NCBI RefSeq assembly: GCF_004634245.1
Contig: NZ_SJTF01000004.1
Coordinates: 124,001-188,000 of the forward strand
Reading direction: 5' to 3'
Length of the DNA: 64,000 nt
Source: Flavobacterium foetidum
GTDB taxonomy: Bacteria; Bacteroidota; Bacteroidia; Flavobacteriales; Flavobacteriaceae
Shown here: one piece after another, positions 60,054 through 64,000 of the stretch
Layout: every line of letters starts with the position of its first letter
How positions within the stretch are numbered: position 1 is the first letter of the stretch
Program-made: the position numbers and the translations under genes
The notes under the pieces: generated by a model
What the model saw: only the letters and a program-made list of their open reading frames with translations
What the model was told of the DNA's origin: nothing
Databases searched by the model: none

Positions 60054-60722
60054 TTACTCCGTTTCCCCAAAAATTAATATTCTATCAATATTTTTAATAT
60101 TCAATTTTTTCATATGATTAATCTTTTTAAGTCTGTCTGCAAAAATCTGCAACAACTTATTTGCTTCAATAATAGCAAACTCTAGTTTTGACTTTTCAAT
60201 TTCAATATAACTTAAAGAAATTGGAGGTGCAAAATTTTCTCTTACTTGAATATCAATAAAATCAAAACGAATTTTATTTAAATTTTCTGTAATTCTGGGA
60301 TAAGGATGTCCTGCATAAAAGGATTTAGTAATTCCAATTAGTAAATTTTCCCACGCTCTTATATCAGCTAAGGAACTACAACATTGAGGAAAATAAACCG
60401 ATTTGTCATCAATCTTCAAAACATAGCCTCCATTAAAGGAAGAGACTAAATCTTCTATTCCATTATTTTCTTCAGTTTGTTGCATCTCTATTTCTTTATT
60501 AATAGTCTGCAACAAATCTATGTCTGAAATTTCTTCAATTGCGTATAACGAAGACCCTTTTAAATAGGGCTTAAGAAATTCTGAAAAACCAGCGGCAATA
60601 TTGCATAAATGATTATAGTTCTCCCATTCATTTTCATATTCCCAAAATGGACCTAAATCTGGGGACTTAATATTTTCGTTACTATTAAATATTTCAATAA
60701 CAGGAATTAACTCTACTTTCAT
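60054..60722 (-). CDS. Hypothetical cytoplasmic protein
   Basis: 222 residues, not recognised. It starts MKVELIPVIEIFNSNENIKS with no signal peptide. It contains WEYENEWENYNHLC, VYFPQCCSSLADIRAWENLL and AGHPYPRITENLNKIRFDFI. The mixed alpha/beta pattern with many aromatic residues and a mid-protein Cys pair recalls small immunity-type or SMI1-like proteins, but no diagnostic motif is present. It has somewhat lower GC than its neighbours and no operon partner. Confidence 0.65.
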   Translation of the reverse strand: MKVELIPVIEIFNSNENIKSPDLGPFWEYENEWENYNHLCNIAAGFSEFLKPYLKGSSLYAIEEISDIDLLQTINKEIEMQQTEENNGIEDLVSSFNGGYVLKIDDKSVYFPQCCSSLADIRAWENLLIGITKSFYAGHPYPRITENLNKIRFDFIDIQVRENFAPPISLSYIEIEKSKLEFAIIEANKLLQIFADRLKKINHMKKLNIKNIDRILIFGETE

Positions 60723-60788
60723 AAGATGAATTTTATACAGTTCTTTCTAAAAACAATTTAAATCTTTTCTTACAAATATAACAACAAT

Positions 60789-60818
60789 AAAAAAAACCGC
60801 CTCGTTAGAAGGCGGTTA
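60789..60818 (-). terminator. Terminator of mscL
   Basis: AAAAAAACCGCC, loop TCGTTAGA, GGCGGTT: on the minus strand the T run follows the stem. Confidence 0.8.
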
Positions 60819-60840
60819 AGTTAGACTTAGTGTAGCGGTA

Positions 60841-61227
60841 TTATATATTTTTGTTTTTTAGCAAATCTCTAATTTCTGTAAGCAATTCCTCTTGTGTTGG
60901 CGCTGCAGGCTGATTTGGTGCTGGCTCCTCTTTCTTTTTAAGACTGTTTAATGCTTTAATGATAACGAACAAAACAAAAGCCACTATAATAAAGTTAATT
61001 ACCGCAGAAAGAAACATTCCGTATTTAACGCCTCCAAAAGCTGTTAAATCTTCTATTCTTGACAGATGAGCTGCATCTAAAGCAGGTTTTAATACCAAAG
61101 GTGTAATTACATCTTCGATAAATGAACTTACGATTTTACCAAAAGCTGCTCCTATAATTACTGCAACAGCAAGGTCAACTACATTGCCTTTCATTGCAAA
61201 TGCCTTAAATTCTGAAAAAAATCCCAT
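60841..61227 (-). CDS. mscL: Large-conductance mechanosensitive channel
   Basis: 128 residues. N-terminal helix FFSEFKAFAMKGNVVDLAVA; pore helix VIIGAAFGKIVSSFIEDVIT; second helix FLSAVINFIIVAFVLFVIIK; charged C-terminal bundle. This is the MscL signature in full, including the Gly-rich gate. It opens under membrane tension to release solutes on osmotic downshock. Inner membrane, homopentamer. Confidence 0.97.
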   Translation of the reverse strand: MGFFSEFKAFAMKGNVVDLAVAVIIGAAFGKIVSSFIEDVITPLVLKPALDAAHLSRIEDLTAFGGVKYGMFLSAVINFIIVAFVLFVIIKALNSLKKKEEPAPNQPAAPTQEELLTEIRDLLKNKNI

Positions 61228-61282
61228 ATCTGATTTGTTTAGTTTTTAATAAATGAATAACCGAAAATACGCAATTTTCTTT

Positions 61283-61306
61283 AAAAAACCACATTTTTGT
61301 GGCTTT
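61283..61306 (-). terminator. Terminator of murF-alr
   Basis: On the minus strand AAAGCCACAAAAATGTGGTTTTTT, a short hairpin with a T run, about 120 bases beyond the stop. Confidence 0.6.
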
Positions 61307-61308
61307 TG

Positions 61309-61414
61309 AACCATATAAGTCATATAAGAAATTATAAGCTTGACGCTTTGATAGTGCCTAGTTAAGTCAAAAATATAATCCGACTAAGATGAACTCATAT
61401 CACTTATATGGTTC
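61309..61414. repeat. Intergenic repeat of the ACCATATAAG type
   Basis: AACCATATAAGTCATATAAG (61309-61328) and CATATCACTTATATGGTT (to 61413) are inverted ends around about 70 bases with an internal GACTTAAC-like arm. It is the same family as 21523-21669. Confidence 0.8.
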
Positions 61415-61426
61415 AAAAAAAAAATA

Positions 61427-63895
61427 CTATCTGAAAAATACACGTTTCACACGCTGCGAAATACTGGTCATTATTTCATATGGAATTGTTTTTAAAACTT
61501 CTGCCATTTCAATAACAGTAGGGCTTTCGCCGAAAATCACGACAGAATCTCCTTCCTTGCAATCGATATGAGTCACATCTGCCATGAGCATATCCATACA
61601 CACGCTGCCGACAATAAATGCTTTCTGGTTTTTAATGGTAACAAAACCAGCTTTATTTCCCCATAATCGCGAAATCCCGTCGGCATAGCCAATTGGAATT
61701 GTCGCAATTTTGGTTTCTTTCTGCGCTATAAACCTACGCCCATAGCCTACGCTATCACCGGCCGGAATGGTACGAACCTGCGAGATAATCGATTTTAAGG
61801 TTCCTACATTTTCTAAATATTTTTGTTCTGATGGGTCGTTTGAGACGCCATATAGGCCAATTCCTAAGCGCACCATATTGTATTGCGCATTAGGAAAATT
61901 ACTGATTCCAGACGTATTCAAGATATGTCGAATCGGATTTATATTTAATTCTGACATTAATCTTGAAGACAATTCCTCAAACAAATCGATTTGCTGGTTT
62001 ACAAAATCAAAATGATTCGGATCATCGCTTGTAGCCAAATGCGATAAGATACTCTGGACGCGAACGGTTGAATTTCCTTTTAAAGTCTGAATCAATTCAT
62101 CTATGGTATTGTTTTCAAAACCTAAACGATGCATTCCCGTATCCATTTTAATATGGATTGGATAATTTTTCAAATTCTTTTCTCTCGCAATTTTCAAAAA
62201 AGCATTTAGTCCTTTCAGACTATAAATTTCGGGTTCCAGCTGATATTGAATAATCGAAGGAAAACTCGTCGATTCTGGATTTAAAACCATTATCGGAAGT
62301 TTTATGCCTCCGTTTTTTAGTGAAATTCCTTCATCGGCAAAAGCCACACCCAAATAATCGACTTTATGATGTTCGAGTAATTTTGCAATCTCCAAACCGC
62401 CGTTTCCGTAGCCAAAAGCCTTAACCATAACCATCATTTTGACGTTCTGGCGCAGTTTTGATTTAAAGTAATTGAAGTTATGGCTTATTGCATCGAGATT
62501 GATTTCTAGTACTGTTTCGTGTGTTTTTTCTTCAAGAAGCGAAACAATTTCTTCAAACTCAAACGACCTTGCCCCTTTTATTAAAATGGTTTCGTTATTA
62601 AAGTCAAATCTTTCGATTTCGTTGATAAAATCGGCCGTGTTTTGAAACATGGTGCTGTTTGCAAATTTAGCCGCAAAAGAAGAAATCGTTGGACCGATAC
62701 CAATGACACGATGTATTTTATTGTCTGAAATAAGCTGGGCAACTTTTGAATACAGCTCTTCATTAGAAAAACCGCTTTGAAAAATATCCGAAAGTATAAC
62801 GGTTTTTGAAGCATTCTTTTTTTGGCTTTCCAAAAAATCCAAAGCAATCTTCAGCGACTGGAAATCAGAACTGTAACTATCGTCTATAATACTGCAACCG
62901 TTGATTCCGTTTTTAACTTCAAGTCTCATTTTTACCGGATACAACATTTTGATACGATTTTGGATTAAAGCAAAATCATATTCAAAATAAAGCAAAACCA
63001 ACAAGCATGAAATAGCATTTTCTATCGAGGCAGAATCACTAAATGGGATTTCTAAATTGAAAATTTCGTCCTTGTACTGAAATTTTAGTAGAGTCGAATC
63101 ATTTTTTGTTTCTTTTTTAATGATAAAAACATCCGCAGAATCATCGGTAAAACTCCATGAAAACAAATTTCTGTTTTCTAAAGCATTGGTAGCACAAAAT
63201 TCAGAAAGACATTGATCTACTAATTTATTCTTCTGATAAATTAAGATAGACGAATCTTTAAAAAGAAGCAGTTTTTCCTTAATCTTTTGTTCAAGGTTTT
63301 CAAATCCTTCGTCGTGTGCAGAACCAATGCTCGTTAAAACCCCGATGGTAGGCTTGATGATTTTCTCAAGATTTACCATTTCGTCAACCGTTGAAATTCC
63401 GGCCTCAAAAATGGCTAAATTGTGCATTTCGTTTATTGCAATAACCGATAGAGGAACGCCTACTTGAGAATTGTAACTTTTCGGGCTTCTAATGATATTA
63501 TAATCAGGGCTTAATAAAAAATTAAGCCATTCTTTTACAATTGTTTTTCCGTTGCTCCCAGTTAAACCAATTACCGGAAAATGAAAACCTGCACGATAGT
63601 AAGCCGCAAAATCCTGAAGTGCAGAAAGAGAATTCTTAACAACGAGAAAATTGGCTTTTCCAGCTGCATTTTCGGGAATCTTTTCTACAACAAAATTCTG
63701 AACTCCTTTTTCTATAAGCTCAACAATGTAGAGATGCGCATCGTGATTAACTCCAGATAAAGCAAAAAACAAAGTCTGCGGTCCGTTTTGCAGTGATCGG
63801 CTGTCAATAGAAATATGATCTATGAAAATATCGGCAGCAGAACCGATCCATTCGGCATTTAGAACCGATACGAGGCTTTTTATATTTATGCTCAT
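61427..63895 (-). CDS. Bifunctional UDP-MurNAc-tripeptide:D-Ala-D-Ala ligase / alanine racemase
   Basis: 822 residues, the sum of two enzymes. Residues 1 to about 455 are MurF-like: ATP loop GLTGSNGKTIVKEWL, FEAGISTVDEMVNLE, and TSIGSAHDEGFENLE; this part adds D-Ala-D-Ala to the muropeptide. Residues about 457-822 are a fold-type III alanine racemase: VMVKAFGYGNGGLEIAKLL (PLP lysine), HIKMDTGMHRLGFE, IPIGYADGISRLWGNKAGF and the SVCMDM strand. It makes D-alanine and uses D-Ala-D-Ala for cell-wall precursors. The fusion is known in Bacteroidota. D-Ala-D-Ala ligase is not nearby. Confidence 0.95.
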   Translation of the reverse strand: MSINIKSLVSVLNAEWIGSAADIFIDHISIDSRSLQNGPQTLFFALSGVNHDAHLYIVELIEKGVQNFVVEKIPENAAGKANFLVVKNSLSALQDFAAYYRAGFHFPVIGLTGSNGKTIVKEWLNFLLSPDYNIIRSPKSYNSQVGVPLSVIAINEMHNLAIFEAGISTVDEMVNLEKIIKPTIGVLTSIGSAHDEGFENLEQKIKEKLLLFKDSSILIYQKNKLVDQCLSEFCATNALENRNLFSWSFTDDSADVFIIKKETKNDSTLLKFQYKDEIFNLEIPFSDSASIENAISCLLVLLYFEYDFALIQNRIKMLYPVKMRLEVKNGINGCSIIDDSYSSDFQSLKIALDFLESQKKNASKTVILSDIFQSGFSNEELYSKVAQLISDNKIHRVIGIGPTISSFAAKFANSTMFQNTADFINEIERFDFNNETILIKGARSFEFEEIVSLLEEKTHETVLEINLDAISHNFNYFKSKLRQNVKMMVMVKAFGYGNGGLEIAKLLEHHKVDYLGVAFADEGISLKNGGIKLPIMVLNPESTSFPSIIQYQLEPEIYSLKGLNAFLKIAREKNLKNYPIHIKMDTGMHRLGFENNTIDELIQTLKGNSTVRVQSILSHLATSDDPNHFDFVNQQIDLFEELSSRLMSELNINPIRHILNTSGISNFPNAQYNMVRLGIGLYGVSNDPSEQKYLENVGTLKSIISQVRTIPAGDSVGYGRRFIAQKETKIATIPIGYADGISRLWGNKAGFVTIKNQKAFIVGSVCMDMLMADVTHIDCKEGDSVVIFGESPTVIEMAEVLKTIPYEIMTSISQRVKRVFFR

Positions 63896-64000
63896 TTAGA
63901 AATTCTTTTTGTCAAAATTAAAACATTAGCAACAGAAAAGAGTTGTGATTTTCTTAAAAAATAAGGAGTTTAGACTAACTTACTTTTATTTCTTATATAT

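Overview
The window is chromosomal DNA from a member of the Bacteroidota, almost certainly a Flavobacterium-like Flavobacteriaceae. The evidence is low GC with AT-rich spacers, promoters of the Bacteroidota type (TTG/TTTG about 19 nt before TAnnTTTG, clearest at three tRNA genes), weak or absent Shine-Dalgarno sequences, a TonB-dependent receptor with a carboxypeptidase-regulatory-like N-terminal domain, many small lipoproteins, a fused MurF-alanine racemase, and families such as DUF4407, DUF4260, DUF423 and DUF7832. No transposase, prophage, rRNA or CRISPR array is visible.

Layout. 1-3.0 kb: partial GNAT acetyltransferase, DUF4260, YjbR, a PH/SHOCT protein and DUF4407. 3.2-7.2 kb: TonB-dependent receptor plus beta-propeller phytase lipoprotein, a likely phytate or phosphate scavenging locus. 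7.3-13.1 kb: metabolism (ATP-dependent PEP carboxykinase, saccharopine dehydrogenase-like protein, M20 dipeptidase) and tRNA-Leu(TAG). 13.2-14.7 kb: a Panacea-domain gene overlapping a small two-helix membrane protein gene (candidate PanAT-type toxin-antitoxin pair) and a membrane-bound XRE regulator. 14.9-22.0 kb: DUF1080 lipoprotein, alkyltransferase-like protein, LysE exporter, TrmB, ammonium transporter, NTF2-like secreted protein, a lipoprotein with three HGQPGHRCD repeats, and HPF. 22.1-26.1 kb: a defence module of DNA cytosine methyltransferase, GHKL ATPase fused to a PD-(D/E)XK nuclease, and Vsr endonuclease.

26.4-37.6 kb: AsmA-like protein, thioredoxin, a LytTR response regulator with a TPR histidine kinase, two lipoproteins, M1 aminopeptidase and DUF58. 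37.7-38.5 kb: two near-identical tRNA-Asp genes with duplicated promoters. 38.8-44.7 kb: AraC regulator, then TolC, HlyD and MFS tripartite efflux genes. 45.0-53.3 kb: HAD phosphatase, then an NtrY-like kinase and a sigma-54 activator divergent from a MacA/ATPase/FtsX-permease ABC export operon. That operon is preceded by a sigma-54-like promoter and two matching 14-bp palindromes. 53.4-64.0 kb: L,D-transpeptidase; Fe-S genes (Mrp, NifU, ferredoxin); aspartate-semialdehyde dehydrogenase; two orphan cytoplasmic proteins; MscL; MurF-Alr.

The spacers are unusually rich in palindromic repeats of several families, and hold two tandem arrays (about 156-bp units at 39.6-40.2 kb; 64-bp units at 41.9-42.05 kb). 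The best candidates for under-described biology are the methyltransferase/ATPase-nuclease/Vsr module, the Panacea plus membrane protein pair, the sigma-54-controlled ABC exporter with its enhancer-like sites and a 23-codon membrane peptide, the HGQPGHRCD repeat lipoprotein, and the repeat families. All family assignments come from reading motifs by eye; no database search was run.
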